Below, piece after piece: positions 23,540 through 32,170 of a stretch of DNA of 36,955 nt. Origin of the DNA: Firm-04 sp045627405 (GTDB lineage: Bacteria; Bacillota; Clostridia; Oscillospirales; Ruminococcaceae); the NCBI GenBank assembly GCA_045627405.1, contig JAZQNP010000043.1:1-36955 (forward strand), written 5' to 3'. The translations under genes were made by a program, and so were the position numbers. The notes under the pieces are model-generated. The model had not been told where the DNA came from and did not search any database. It worked only from the letters and a program-made list of their open reading frames with translations. The stretch's first letter is position 1, and every line of letters begins with the position of its first letter.

Positions 23540-24012
23540 AGGTACACACCTCTTTCATCCCCCGGCTCCTCCTGAATCAGGATCCCTTTCTCCTTATACC
23601 GTTTCAGTACAAAATGCGTCCTTGTGGAAAGCACACCGTCCAGTGTCGCAAGACGCTGCGCCACAAATGTCGCAATATCGCGCAGTCCGGAGCCGTTGAT
23701 CGTCAGACCCAGATCATATCCGCCCGACATCAGCGTCACCGATTCGACCTCCTCAAAGCCTGTGATCATCCGTGCGAGTTCGTCAAAACCGCAGTCCGGC
23801 TGCGGTGTTACTTTCATCTCAATGTATGCCGAAACGGCATCTCTGTCAGCCAACTCCTCATCGAGAATGACGCTGTATCCCCGGATGACACCTGCATGTT
23901 CCAGATCCGAAATCTGCGCGGCGACCTCCGCTTCGGTTTTTCCGAGCATCGCAGCCAGCTCTGTGTTGCTCAGCCGGGCATTCTGCTTCAAAAGTGCTAA
24001 CAGCTCTTTCAT
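23536..24012 (-). CDS. Lrp/AsnC-family transcriptional regulator
   Basis: A 158-residue feast/famine regulator. The winged HTH is MKELLALLKQNARLSNTELAAMLGKTEAEVAAQISDLEHAGVIRGYSVIL. The C-terminal RAM/effector domain spans about 62-140 (VSAYIEMKVTP, then VESVTLMSGGYDLGLTINGSGL). These proteins form dimers or octamers and sense amino acids. AAAGGAG nine bases before the ATG at 24012 decides the start. Coupling to an aminotransferase gene suggests it senses that enzyme's substrate or product, as is common for local Lrp regulators; this is an inference. It is cotranscribed with upstream pyrC and trmB. Confidence 0.92.
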   Translation of the reverse strand: MKELLALLKQNARLSNTELAAMLGKTEAEVAAQISDLEHAGVIRGYSVILDEELADRDAVSAYIEMKVTPQPDCGFDELARMITGFEEVESVTLMSGGYDLGLTINGSGLRDIATFVAQRLATLDGVLSTRTHFVLKRYKEKGILIQEEPGDERGVYL

Positions 24013-24032
24013 GTGAATACACTCCTTTTGGT

Positions 24033-24380
24033 TCATTTCTTCTTGTCGATCTTGTCAAGCTGATCAATCAGAAAATTACTGACAATCCGCTCTGCCTTGC
24101 GCTTGCGTCCGCTTGCAGTCGTCGGAATGCCCGTGACCTTTGCGATCTTGCGCTTCAATTTCGTTGTCGGAGACTGTTTCCGTCTGCGGCGCGGTCTCGG
24201 AGGCGGCGGAGGCGGAGGCGCATCATGCCACGGACCGCCCGGTCCGCCCGGTCCGCGATCCGGCGGCGGTGCTGCCGCTCTCTTCGGTGCCGCTTTTCTC
24301 GGTGCAGCTTTCTTTGCTTTCGGTGCATCCGGCGCACTCGGCGCACCAAGTGCGCCTGCGGGTTTTCTGACTGGACTCAT
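24033..24380 (-). CDS. Basic Pro/Ala/Arg-rich protein of unknown function
   Basis: A 115-residue, strongly basic protein. The first ~65 residues are low-complexity Ala/Pro/Lys with a run of seven prolines and an RPRRRRK patch. The last ~50 (TKLKRKIAKVTGIPTTASGRKRKAERIVSNFLIDQL) look like a folded basic helical segment. I do not recognise the family. GGGAGG before the ATG and close spacing to pyrC (28 bases) and the Lrp gene (20 bases) support a real gene. Charge and disorder suggest nucleic-acid or polyanion binding, but nothing in the sequence proves it. Confidence 0.75.
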   Translation of the reverse strand: MSPVRKPAGALGAPSAPDAPKAKKAAPRKAAPKRAAAPPPDRGPGGPGGPWHDAPPPPPPPRPRRRRKQSPTTKLKRKIAKVTGIPTTASGRKRKAERIVSNFLIDQLDKIDKKK

Positions 24381-24408
24381 CGCGTTTTCCTCCCTTGTTT
24401 TGTGTCAT

Positions 24409-25680
24409 TCAGATTGCAGCTTCATAGCGGATTCTGCCGCCTGTGATCGTCATCATATTTTTGCCGGTCAATGTCATGCCCTTGAACGCCGTATTGCGCG
24501 ATTTGGAACGGAATGCGGACGGATCCACTGTCCACTTCCGGTTCAGATCCACCAGAATCAGATCTGCCAGCTCCCCCTCTGCAAGCGAATGCACCGGCAG
24601 ATGCAGCAACCGGCGCGGCGCACTGCTCATCAGCCGCACAATCGCCGTCAGCGGCAGCCTGCCCGTGTGATACAGGGCGGTCAGTGTCGCGGCAAGCGAT
24701 GTCTCCAAGCCGACGATCCCGTTCGGTGCTTTCAGAAAATCGGCTTTCTCCTCCGGCGCATGCGGCGCATGATCGGTGATAATACAGTCAATCGTGCCGT
24801 CCAGAAGTCCCTCAATCACCGCCTGCCTGTCATCCTCCGTGCGCAGCGGCGGGTTCATCCGGTAATCGGCATCGCGTTTCAGAAGCAGCTCTTCCGTCAG
24901 CATGAAATAATGCGGTGCCGTCTCGCAGCTCACGCTGCCGCCCGCTGCCTTTGCGCGGCGTACCGCATCAATCGCACCGCGCGTGGAAACATGGCAGATA
25001 TGCAGCTGTGCGCCGGTTTTCAGTGCGGCATTGAGATCGCGCTCCGTCACGGAATCCTCCGATGCGCGATCCATGCCTTTGACGCCGAGCTGCTCCGACA
25101 CTGCGCCTTTGTTGATGATGCCGCCGTCAATGATCGAAAGATCTTCACAGTGTGAGACAACCGGCAATCCGGCTTCCTTTGCCCGCAGCAGTGCTTCCTC
25201 CATCATCTCCGCGGTCGGCACCGGTCTGCCGTCATCGGACAGTGCCGTCGCACCGGCTTCTTTCAGTGCGGCATAGTCCGCAAGCGTCTCGCCCCTCAGC
25301 CCGAGCGTCAGGCAGCCTGCCTGATGCACGTCAACACCGGTCTCCTTCGCACGGTTTAAAATATCCGCAATCTGTGCCGGCGAATCCATCGCAGGCACCG
25401 TATTCGGCATACAGAGCACACCCGTCACGCCGCCTGCGAGTGCTGCCACGCTGCCGGTATACAAATCCTCCTTGTGCGTCTGTCCGGGATCCCGAAAATG
25501 CACATGCATGTCAAACAGACCCGGCATTGCCGTAAGTCCGCTGCCGTCGATCACGCGGTCCGCAGCGCATGCAAGATTCTGCCCGATTTCCGCAATCCTG
25601 CCCGCATCCAGAAACAGATCGCAGATCCCGTCACGCGTTTCATCGACTGCGCGGACATTCCGTATCAAAATCGTCTCCAA
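24409..25680 (-). CDS. pyrC: Dihydroorotase (type I)
   Basis: Converts N-carbamoyl-aspartate to dihydroorotate in pyrimidine synthesis. It is a 423-residue amidohydrolase-fold enzyme. GLFDMHVHFRDPGQTHKED gives the HxH zinc ligands (His59, His61) and substrate Arg; SHCED and HICHVSTRGAID add zinc ligands, and IITDHAPH holds the catalytic Asp. The start is a TTG at 25680: it has GAGGAGGG six bases upstream and gives the expected N-terminus METILIRNVRAVD. The open frame further upstream overlaps the methyltransferase gene and is not coding. No PyrR-type attenuator is visible, and the other pyrimidine genes are not here. Confidence 0.96.
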   Translation of the reverse strand: METILIRNVRAVDETRDGICDLFLDAGRIAEIGQNLACAADRVIDGSGLTAMPGLFDMHVHFRDPGQTHKEDLYTGSVAALAGGVTGVLCMPNTVPAMDSPAQIADILNRAKETGVDVHQAGCLTLGLRGETLADYAALKEAGATALSDDGRPVPTAEMMEEALLRAKEAGLPVVSHCEDLSIIDGGIINKGAVSEQLGVKGMDRASEDSVTERDLNAALKTGAQLHICHVSTRGAIDAVRRAKAAGGSVSCETAPHYFMLTEELLLKRDADYRMNPPLRTEDDRQAVIEGLLDGTIDCIITDHAPHAPEEKADFLKAPNGIVGLETSLAATLTALYHTGRLPLTAIVRLMSSAPRRLLHLPVHSLAEGELADLILVDLNRKWTVDPSAFRSKSRNTAFKGMTLTGKNMMTITGGRIRYEAAI

Positions 25681-25699
25681 GGAAATCCCTCCTCTTCTG

Positions 25700-26500
25700 T
25701 CACGCCGTTCCTTTTTTTCGCAGCACTGCCATCGCCGCATAATGCAGCACTGTAAACTGCTCCGGCGCGATCTGTTCCAGCAGCGCGCGGTGTTCTGCAT
25801 CCCACGCCGAAAGTGCCTCGTCCGACAGCGATGCGCCCACGCCTCTGCACGCTCTCATTCTGCCGTGCCAGCTCTCCCTTGTAAACGGCACATGCAAATC
25901 ATATTCCTCATGCGCCTCCAAGTCAAAACAGCAGTATGCCGCATCCGGTATCGCAATCGGATGCCGTGTCTCACCTGCGCCCGTCCATGCCGGACTGTAA
26001 CGCAGCACCAGCTTTTCACTCTCGCCTGCAACCGCATCCTCATAGGGCAGCCATGCCATATACAGGATCAAAAGACAGCCGTCGTCTTTCAGCAGCTCTG
26101 CAAACCGCGGGAGCACTGTTTCATGGTCAAAATACCAAAAGCACTGACATGCCGTAATCACATCGAAGCTGCCGTCATCATACGGCAGATTCTCTGCGGC
26201 AGACGTGACGAACCCGATCGGCATGTTCCCGTCCGCAGCCAGCTGCTTTGCCTGCGCAATCTGTTCGGGTGAAATATCGGTGCCGGTCCAGTCTGCACCG
26301 AATCTGTACATGTTCCGCGGCAGAACACCCGTGCCGGTGCCGACATCCAGCACGCGCTGCCCTTTGCAGCACAAGCCGCGCCGGACAATCCGCTGATAAA
26401 ACTCCTCCGGGTAAATATCCCGGTATTTTGCATAATCCGATGCCGTTCTGCCAAAGTCAAACGCATTTCCGGCATCTATGCGCGCATCCCTGATTTCCAC
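25700..26500 (-). CDS. Class I SAM-dependent methyltransferase
   Basis: A 266-residue methyltransferase of the Methyltransf_11/25 type. Motif I is VLDVGTGTGVLPRNMY (about 49-64) and motif II GTDISPEQIAQAKQLA. The post-motif segment AENLPYDDGSFDVITACQCFWYFDHE is typical of small-molecule or quinone-type methyltransferases. The start is a GTG at 26500 with AGAGGGA upstream. The substrate cannot be inferred; it lies between a small membrane protein gene and pyrC in the operon started by trmB. Confidence 0.9.
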   Translation of the reverse strand: MEIRDARIDAGNAFDFGRTASDYAKYRDIYPEEFYQRIVRRGLCCKGQRVLDVGTGTGVLPRNMYRFGADWTGTDISPEQIAQAKQLAADGNMPIGFVTSAAENLPYDDGSFDVITACQCFWYFDHETVLPRFAELLKDDGCLLILYMAWLPYEDAVAGESEKLVLRYSPAWTGAGETRHPIAIPDAAYCCFDLEAHEEYDLHVPFTRESWHGRMRACRGVGASLSDEALSAWDAEHRALLEQIAPEQFTVLHYAAMAVLRKKGTA

Positions 26501-26512
26501 GGAATATCCCTC

Positions 26513-26728
26513 TTACTTTTTCTTTTTGTGCATCAGTTTTCCAAGCACCGCGCCGATCAGCACAAGCTTCCACCAGCGTTCCACTGCCTTTGCAAACAGC
26601 AGACGCATCCCCTCCTGCATCGGAATCTCCGAGGCAGGGTGCGCTGTGCCGGCGGCATCCGCCGTTCCGATGCCTGCGTGAAAAAACCGCTTTCCGTCAC
26701 GGCTTTGCTTCTTCCACTCCCAGTTCAT
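26513..26728 (-). CDS. Small basic protein with C-terminal hydrophobic segment
   Basis: A 71-residue protein, MNWEWKKQSRDGKRFF at the start and WWKLVLIGAVLGKLMHKKKK at the end. The hydrophobic stretch flanked by Lys suggests a C-terminal membrane anchor. Its ATG lies 32 bases inside the 3' end of trmB in another frame and is preceded by CGGAGG with ideal spacing, which is why I call it real and reject the longer upstream frame. No family recognised. Confidence 0.7.
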   Translation of the reverse strand: MNWEWKKQSRDGKRFFHAGIGTADAAGTAHPASEIPMQEGMRLLFAKAVERWWKLVLIGAVLGKLMHKKKK

Positions 26729-27452
26729 CCGATTCCTCCGAAGCTGCTGCTTTTTTCTTCTCGTATGCTTTCGGCGGCGCACCGTATGCACCTGCCGGCG
26801 GCTCCGCAATCAGAAAGCAGATCTTCTTTCCCTCTTCCGCAAACATATTCTCATGCTCTGTGCGGATATTATCTGCCGGCTCCGCTGCATGCAGATCGGT
26901 CGTCTGTGTCAGCACAGTCCAGCCGCATTCCGCAAAGTATTCCAGCGATTCCGTGAACAAATCCAAATCATCCGTCTTGAAGTGCAGCGTCCCCCGCAGC
27001 AGAGATGCGTACTGCAAAAGCTGCTTCGGATGCGTCAGACGGCGTTTCTTATGGCTCATCTTCGGCCACGGATTGCAGAAGTTGATGTACATGCGGTCCA
27101 CGCCGTCCTCCGGCGAAAGCACCTCCGTGATATGCTCAATATTCAGAATCGACAGGCGGATATTCTCCGGTGATCTGCCTGCCGCCGCAAACGCAGCTTC
27201 CGTCTTGCGGCGTGCCATGCCGAGCATCTCGGATTTGATGTCAAATGCCAGAAAATTGATCTGCGGATCGCGGACTGCTGCCTGCGACACCCAGCCGCCT
27301 TTTCCGCAGCCCAGCTCAATATACAGCGGCTGATCGGGAACCGCAAACTGCGCCCGCCACTGCCCCCGCAGTGCCTTTGCCTGCGGAATGTCCGTGCAGA
27401 TCCGCGATGCGGCAAGCTCCGGTCTTGCCCACGGCTTATGTCGAATTCGCAT
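26697..27452 (-). CDS. trmB: tRNA (guanine-N7-)-methyltransferase
   Basis: Methylates guanosine 46 of tRNA to m7G with SAM. It is 251 residues. LYIELGCGKGGWVSQAA is the SAM-binding motif and FLAFDIKSEMLG follows. The family signature NFCNPWPKMSHKKRRL and the C-terminal DNIRTEHENMF are present. The last ~25 residues (KKKAAASEESDELGVEEAKP) are a low-complexity extension beyond the usual end and overlap the next gene. GAGG precedes the ATG and a consensus promoter lies at 27486-27514. It is the first gene of the seven-gene operon. Confidence 0.96.
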   Translation of the reverse strand: MRIRHKPWARPELAASRICTDIPQAKALRGQWRAQFAVPDQPLYIELGCGKGGWVSQAAVRDPQINFLAFDIKSEMLGMARRKTEAAFAAAGRSPENIRLSILNIEHITEVLSPEDGVDRMYINFCNPWPKMSHKKRRLTHPKQLLQYASLLRGTLHFKTDDLDLFTESLEYFAECGWTVLTQTTDLHAAEPADNIRTEHENMFAEEGKKICFLIAEPPAGAYGAPPKAYEKKKAAASEESDELGVEEAKP

Positions 27453-27485
27453 GTGTAATCCTCACTCTCGTTTTCCTTATTCCTT

Positions 27486-27514
27486 ATTATACCACATCCC
27501 GCACGGAATTGCAA
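27486..27514 (-). promoter_or_regulatory. Promoter of the trmB operon
   Basis: On the minus strand TTGCAA (27509-27514) and a perfect TATAAT (27486-27491) are 17 bp apart with TGG before the -10. It is the only convincing promoter for the genes down to 22370. Confidence 0.87.
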
Positions 27515-27566
27515 GTTCCACTTGACTGCATCCGCACACAGCCACGTAAAAATCACCGTTTCCCGC

Positions 27567-27595
27567 TTGACATCCATCCGGTGCGGTGTTATAAT
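27567..27595 (+). promoter_or_regulatory. Promoter of the AIM24-family gene
   Basis: A perfect TTGACA (27567-27572) and a perfect TATAAT (27590-27595) are 17 bp apart, with TGT before the -10. It is divergent from the trmB promoter about 50 bases away. Confidence 0.9.
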
Positions 27596-27650
27596 AATGT
27601 TAACGGTGCGTGGCAATCCGCGCCGAAAAAGGATGAAAGGATGATGAATT

Positions 27651-28328
27651 ATGCAATACCAAATTATCGGTCAGACTGTTCCGGCGGTCGAGTGTACGCT
27701 CATGCGCGGAGAATCTATGTTTACCCAGTCCGGCGGCATGATCTGGCAGACAGAAGGTCTCAAAATGGCCACCAATGCCCGCGGCGGCATCGGAAAGAGC
27801 ATCGGCAGACTGTTTGCAGGTGAATCCATGTTCATGGCAAATTACACGGCTGAGGCAGATAACGTCCGCATTGCATTCGGCTCTACGGTTCCGGGTTCTG
27901 TCATCGCAGTCGATGTCGCGCAGACACCGCTCATCTGCCAGAAGGGCGCGTTTCTCTGTGCAGAACAGAGCGTCCAGCTCGATGTCACCTTCACAAAGAA
28001 AATCACGAGCGGTCTTTTCGGCGGCGAAGGATTCATCCTCCAAAAGCTCTCCGGCACCGGTATTGCTTTTCTTGAAATCGACGGCGATATTGTCACATAC
28101 GATCTCGCACCGGGACAGGTGCTCAAAGTCGATACCGGCAATGTTGTCGCATTTTCTCCGGATGTACAGTACGAAATCGAAACGGTCAAAGGACTCGGCA
28201 ACATTCTCCTCGGCGGAGAGGGTCTCTTCCTCACCAGACTGACCGGACCGGGCAGAGTGATCCTCCAAACCCAGAACTTCAACGATTTCGCCGGCAGAAT
28301 CATCGCAAAGGTACCGAAATCCGGCTGA
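27651..28328 (+). CDS. AIM24/TIGR00266-family protein
   Basis: A 225-residue beta-rich protein of the AIM24 (TIGR00266) family, whose biochemical role in bacteria is not established. Family traits are MRGESMFTQSGGMIWQT near the start and GESMFMANYTAEADNVRIAFGSTVPGSVIAVD. Gly-rich repeats follow (GGEGFILQKLSGTGIAFLEIDGD and GGEGLFLTRLTGPGRVILQTQ), the pseudo-repeat of this beta-prism-like fold. There is no signal peptide. AAAGGATGATGAATT precedes the ATG. It is a single gene with its own promoter and terminator. Confidence 0.9.
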   Translation: MQYQIIGQTVPAVECTLMRGESMFTQSGGMIWQTEGLKMATNARGGIGKSIGRLFAGESMFMANYTAEADNVRIAFGSTVPGSVIAVDVAQTPLICQKGAFLCAEQSVQLDVTFTKKITSGLFGGEGFILQKLSGTGIAFLEIDGDIVTYDLAPGQVLKVDTGNVVAFSPDVQYEIETVKGLGNILLGGEGLFLTRLTGPGRVILQTQNFNDFAGRIIAKVPKSG

Positions 28329-28363
28329 TCCTTGTGCGGTGTTCCCTCAATATGCATTTGATT

Positions 28364-28401
28364 CCGCTGTCGGAGCTTCATCCGGCAGCGGTTGCTTTTT
28401 T
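28364..28401 (+). terminator. Terminator of the AIM24-family gene
   Basis: CCGCTGTCGG pairs with CCGGCAGCGG (one G-T wobble) and is followed by TTGCTTTTTTT. Confidence 0.85.
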
Positions 28402-28424
28402 TGCAAAAATTGTGCGGAAAACGG

Positions 28425-28453
28425 TTGCAATTCTCTCAAAAAAGCAGTATAAT
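28425..28453 (+). promoter_or_regulatory. Promoter of the recD2 operon
   Basis: TTGCAA (28425-28430) and a perfect TATAAT (28448-28453) are 17 bp apart, without a TGn extension. The leader to recD2 is about 30 bases. Confidence 0.82.
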
Positions 28454-28488
28454 AAATATGTATGCTTTTTCAGAGAGGAGGGGAATCC

Positions 28489-30714
28489 ATGCAGAAAGAC
28501 ACGGTACAGATTTTGCGGGGAACGGTCGATGAAGTCGGCTTTTCCAACGACGACCACTCCTTTACTGTCGCCTATCTTGAAACGGAAGACGAACTCATCA
28601 CCGTCGTCGGTGACCTCGGAAAACCCGAACCCGGCGAAGAACTCGAACTCACCGGCTGCTATGTCAACCATCCGCGGTTCGGACAGCAGTTCAAGGTCGA
28701 AAGCTGCGTGCGCACGCTCCCCTCTTCGGTTGTCAATATCGAACGCTATCTTGCAAGCGGCGTCATCCCCGGCATCGGAAAAGCACTTGCAAAACGCATC
28801 GTCAGGGAGTTCGGAGAATTCACGCTGCAAGTCATCGAAAAAGAGCCGCAGAAGCTCTGCCGCATCAAGGGCATCTCTCCGCAGAAATGTGAGGACATCG
28901 CTGCCGCTGCACAGGAAATCTTCGGGCTGCGCAGCCTGATGGGAAAGCTTGCCGAATTCGGCATCGCCGCATCCGTTGCCATGAAAGCGTACAGACGCTT
29001 CGGAACCGCTGCATGGGAAGTCATCAAAGAAAATCCCTACCGGCTGTGCAGCCCCGGCATCGCACTCGAATTCCGAAAGGCAGAGCAAATCGCACAAAAG
29101 CTCGGAATTCCGCTCAGTTCCGTCAAGCGTCTTTCTGCCGGCTTTGCGTGGGTGCTGGAAAACGCCGCAGCAGAAGGACATACCTGTCTGCCCTTTGCGG
29201 AATTTCTGAATATTTCGATTCAGGTGCTTTCCGTCGCAGAAACTGACATTCTCTGCGCCTATCAGGAAGCACTCGAAAACCAGATTCTGTTTTCTTATTC
29301 CGTCTCCGGAAGAGAATATGTTTATCTCGAAGCATATTACCGTGCCGAGGACTTCATCGCCGGCAGAATCGCCGCAATGCTCGCCTTTTCTCCGCCGGAG
29401 GATTTTGACTGCACAAGCGCGATTGCGCGGGAGGAGCAGGAGACCGGCACGCAATATGCCGATCTCCAAAAACAGGCAATCGCCTGCGCGTTTTCCCGCG
29501 GGATTATGGTGCTGACAGGCGGCCCCGGAACCGGAAAAACCACGACGCTCAATGCGGTAATCCATCTCTGCAAGCGGGCAGGCAGTACCGTTCTGCTTGC
29601 AGCCCCCACCGGCAGAGCCGCCAAGCGTATGACCGAACTCACCGGCTGCGAGGCAAAAACCATCCACCGGCTGCTCGGCACCGATTACGACGAATACGGT
29701 CAGCTCATCTTTCAGCACAACGAAAACAGTCCGCTGCGTGCCGATGTCATCATCATTGACGAGGTTTCCATGGTCGATACGCTGCTCTTTGAGGGGCTGC
29801 TGCGCGCTGCAAGGCTTTCATGCAGAATTATTCTCGTCGGGGACGAGGATCAGCTCCCGTCCGTCGGAGCCGGGCATCTCCTGCATACGCTCATCGCCTG
29901 CGGCAGACTGCCCGTTGTGCGCCTCACTGAAATCTTCCGGCAGGCACAGGAAAGCTGCATCGTCCGGAGTGCGCATGCGATTGTAAACGGCGATATGCCC
30001 GATCTCACGGACAAAAACAGCGACTTTTTCTTCTTTGACCGGCGCAATGCCTATGAGGCTGCCGATTTTCTGCGCGATCTCTACTGCCGCAGACTGCCTG
30101 CCGCATTCGGCTTTTCTCCGGTCAGCGATATTCAGGTGATCTCCCCCACACGCAAAGGTATTCTCGGCACCGCCGCACTCAATAAGCTCCTGCAAGAGGC
30201 AGTCAATCCGCCGCAATACGGCAAGGCAATCGTCAAGAATCTGCTCTATACCTTCCGCGAGGGCGATAAGGTCATGCAGACGCAGAATCAGTATGAGGCG
30301 GAATGGACAAAGGACGGCGAACACGGTACCGGTATCTTTAACGGCGATATGGGAACCGTGCTTTCCGTCGATCGGGAAACCAAAGCCATGCGTGTCGATT
30401 TTGACGGGCGCGTCGTCACCTATCAGCAGACACAGCTCGATCAGCTCGAACTCGCCTATGCCGTTACCGTACATAAAAGTCAGGGAAGCGAATTTGAAGC
30501 CGTGATCCTCATGCTGCCCGAAGGCTCCGACCGCCTCAGCTACCGCAGTCTGCTCTACACTGCCGTCACGCGTGCAAAAAAACTGCTCATTCTTGTCGGT
30601 TCCCCCGCAAAAGTGCGCATGATGGTATCCAATCATGAACGGACCCTGCGCTTTTCCTGCCTCAGTGATATGATTCAGGCGGAAGTGCCGGAAACAAAAA
30701 CCGGAGATAGATGA
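28489..30714 (+). CDS. recD2: ATP-dependent DNA helicase RecD2
   Basis: A 741-residue superfamily 1B 5'-3' DNA helicase of the RecD2 type, found in bacteria without RecBC and linked to DNA damage tolerance and fork stability. An N-terminal OB-like region and helix-hairpin-helix repeats (VIPGIGKALAKRIV, LCRIKGISPQKCEDIA) come first. The helicase core shows Walker A LTGGPGTGKTTTLN (about 341-354), IIIDEVSMVD, GDEDQLPSVGAGHLL, LTEIFRQAQ and the C-terminal YAVTVHKSQGSEFEAVI. AGAGGAGGGG seven bases before 28489 decides the start. Its stop overlaps the next ATG (ATGA). Confidence 0.97.
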   Translation: MQKDTVQILRGTVDEVGFSNDDHSFTVAYLETEDELITVVGDLGKPEPGEELELTGCYVNHPRFGQQFKVESCVRTLPSSVVNIERYLASGVIPGIGKALAKRIVREFGEFTLQVIEKEPQKLCRIKGISPQKCEDIAAAAQEIFGLRSLMGKLAEFGIAASVAMKAYRRFGTAAWEVIKENPYRLCSPGIALEFRKAEQIAQKLGIPLSSVKRLSAGFAWVLENAAAEGHTCLPFAEFLNISIQVLSVAETDILCAYQEALENQILFSYSVSGREYVYLEAYYRAEDFIAGRIAAMLAFSPPEDFDCTSAIAREEQETGTQYADLQKQAIACAFSRGIMVLTGGPGTGKTTTLNAVIHLCKRAGSTVLLAAPTGRAAKRMTELTGCEAKTIHRLLGTDYDEYGQLIFQHNENSPLRADVIIIDEVSMVDTLLFEGLLRAARLSCRIILVGDEDQLPSVGAGHLLHTLIACGRLPVVRLTEIFRQAQESCIVRSAHAIVNGDMPDLTDKNSDFFFFDRRNAYEAADFLRDLYCRRLPAAFGFSPVSDIQVISPTRKGILGTAALNKLLQEAVNPPQYGKAIVKNLLYTFREGDKVMQTQNQYEAEWTKDGEHGTGIFNGDMGTVLSVDRETKAMRVDFDGRVVTYQQTQLDQLELAYAVTVHKSQGSEFEAVILMLPEGSDRLSYRSLLYTAVTRAKKLLILVGSPAKVRMMVSNHERTLRFSCLSDMIQAEVPETKTGDR

Positions 30715-31409
30715 TGACCGTAAACGAAATCACAAAGACGCTTCTTTCAATGCGTGACGCACAGTATGCCGCGTTTCAGGCAAAACTGCTGCCTAACATC
30801 TCGCCGGACGCTGTCATCGGCGTGCGGACACCGATGCTGCGGAAATTTGCAAAGGCACTCGCAAAAAAACCTGATGCGAACGCCTTTCTCTCCGCACTTC
30901 CGCACATATATTTTGAAGAAAATCAGCTGCACGCATTTCTCATCTCCGAGGAAAAGGATTTCGGGAAGTGCATGGAGCTGACCGAACGCTTTCTTCCGAT
31001 GATTGACAACTGGGCAACCTGCGATCAGTTCTCGCCAAAGGTTTTCGGGAAAGATCCGGAAAAGCTGCTCCCTTCTATTCACACATGGCTTCTGTCTGCA
31101 CACACCTATACGGTGCGCTATGCCGTCGGAATGCTCATGCGCTACTTTCTCGATGACAGATTCCTGCCCGAATATCCTGCGCTTGTTGCCGCGATCCGGT
31201 CGGACGCATACTATATCAACATGATGCAGGCGTGGTACTTCGCCACGGCTCTTGCAAAACAGTATGATGCCGTCATCTCTTATATTGACGAGCGGAAACT
31301 GCCGGAGACGGTTCACAATATGACCGTTCAGAAATGCATCGAAAGCTACCGGATCACCGATGCGCAAAAGCAGCATCTCCGTACATGTAAAATACGAAAA
31401 AAGGTGTGA
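30711..31409 (+). CDS. DNA alkylation repair protein (AlkD-like)
   Basis: A 232-residue all-helical protein of the AlkD-type HEAT-repeat family, which in studied members removes alkylated purines (3-methyladenine, 7-methylguanine) without base flipping. IGVRTPMLRKFAKALAK, IDNWATCDQFSPKVF and YTVRYAVGMLMRYFLDD are typical; the Trp-Asp region matches the family active-site neighbourhood. The start overlaps recD2 as ATGA, and its stop overlaps the comFC start the same way. A repair role fits coupling to recD2. Many gut Clostridia have such AlkD paralogues with untested activity. Confidence 0.9.
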   Translation: MMTVNEITKTLLSMRDAQYAAFQAKLLPNISPDAVIGVRTPMLRKFAKALAKKPDANAFLSALPHIYFEENQLHAFLISEEKDFGKCMELTERFLPMIDNWATCDQFSPKVFGKDPEKLLPSIHTWLLSAHTYTVRYAVGMLMRYFLDDRFLPEYPALVAAIRSDAYYINMMQAWYFATALAKQYDAVISYIDERKLPETVHNMTVQKCIESYRITDAQKQHLRTCKIRKKV

Positions 31410-32170
31410 TGACGATGCCGGTGCGGAATATTCCGGCACTGCTGCTGCATCTGCTCTATCCCAGCCGGTGCGGCTGCTGCGGCGCACGGATCAGCCATGA
31501 TGCCCTGCTCTGCACGGACTGCATCGCAGAACTTCGTACCCTGCGCACTGACAATGCCGCATGGATGCGGCAGCATGCCGCCAATGCAGATGTCCTGTGG
31601 GACGGATGTGCGGGTGCCTTTGCCTACGCGGGAGCTGCCAGACGCGGCATCCTCGCGCTGAAAGACGGAAAACGCGGGTTTCACCGCTATGCCGCCGGTG
31701 TGCTTGCCGATGCCGTCCGTGAGATTGTCGATCCTGCGGACATCGGCTGTGTCACATGGGTGCCGGTCACAAAGCAGCGGCGGCGGATACAGGGCTATGC
31801 CCACACGGAGCTGCTCGGAAAAGCTCTCGCCGCAGAGCTGCACTGCAAAACCCGCAGCGATCTGCTCTGTGAATTCGGGGAAACCCTGCGGCAGCACCAG
31901 CTCCCCGCAAAGGTTCGCGAAATCTATGCGTCTCTGCGCTTTCAGCATACCGATGCCGATTTGCACGGGCAGACGGTTCTGCTCGTCGATGATGTTCTCA
32001 CAACCGGAAGCACCATGCGAACATGCACGGCACTGCTCCGCGAAATCGGTGCCGGAAAAGTATATGTCGCAGCGGCTGCCTACCGGCTGCACGACAAGCC
32101 CTCAGACAAAAAGGAGACTGCTTCACATGACAACGGATACACTGACTTTCCGCGCGGCGGACACCGCTGA
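31406..32170 (+). CDS. comFC: ComF-family phosphoribosyltransferase-like protein
   Basis: A 254-residue ComFC homologue. Four cysteines (CGCCG...CTDC) near the N-terminus form a zinc finger. The C-terminal PRTase fold carries the PRPP loop VLLVDDVLTTGSTMRT and the upstream QRRRIQGYAHTELL. ComFC takes part in uptake of transforming DNA in naturally competent bacteria; comFA, its usual partner, is absent here. It starts in an ATGA overlap with the AlkD-like gene, and the next gene begins inside its 3' end. Confidence 0.93.
   Translation: MMTMPVRNIPALLLHLLYPSRCGCCGARISHDALLCTDCIAELRTLRTDNAAWMRQHAANADVLWDGCAGAFAYAGAARRGILALKDGKRGFHRYAAGVLADAVREIVDPADIGCVTWVPVTKQRRRIQGYAHTELLGKALAAELHCKTRSDLLCEFGETLRQHQLPAKVREIYASLRFQHTDADLHGQTVLLVDDVLTTGSTMRTCTALLREIGAGKVYVAAAAYRLHDKPSDKKETASHDNGYTDFPRGGHR

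Noticed and set aside
25681..25800. Longer N-terminus for dihydroorotase
   Set aside because: The extension overlaps the methyltransferase gene in another frame and has no ribosome site; the TTG at 25680 has one and matches the family start.
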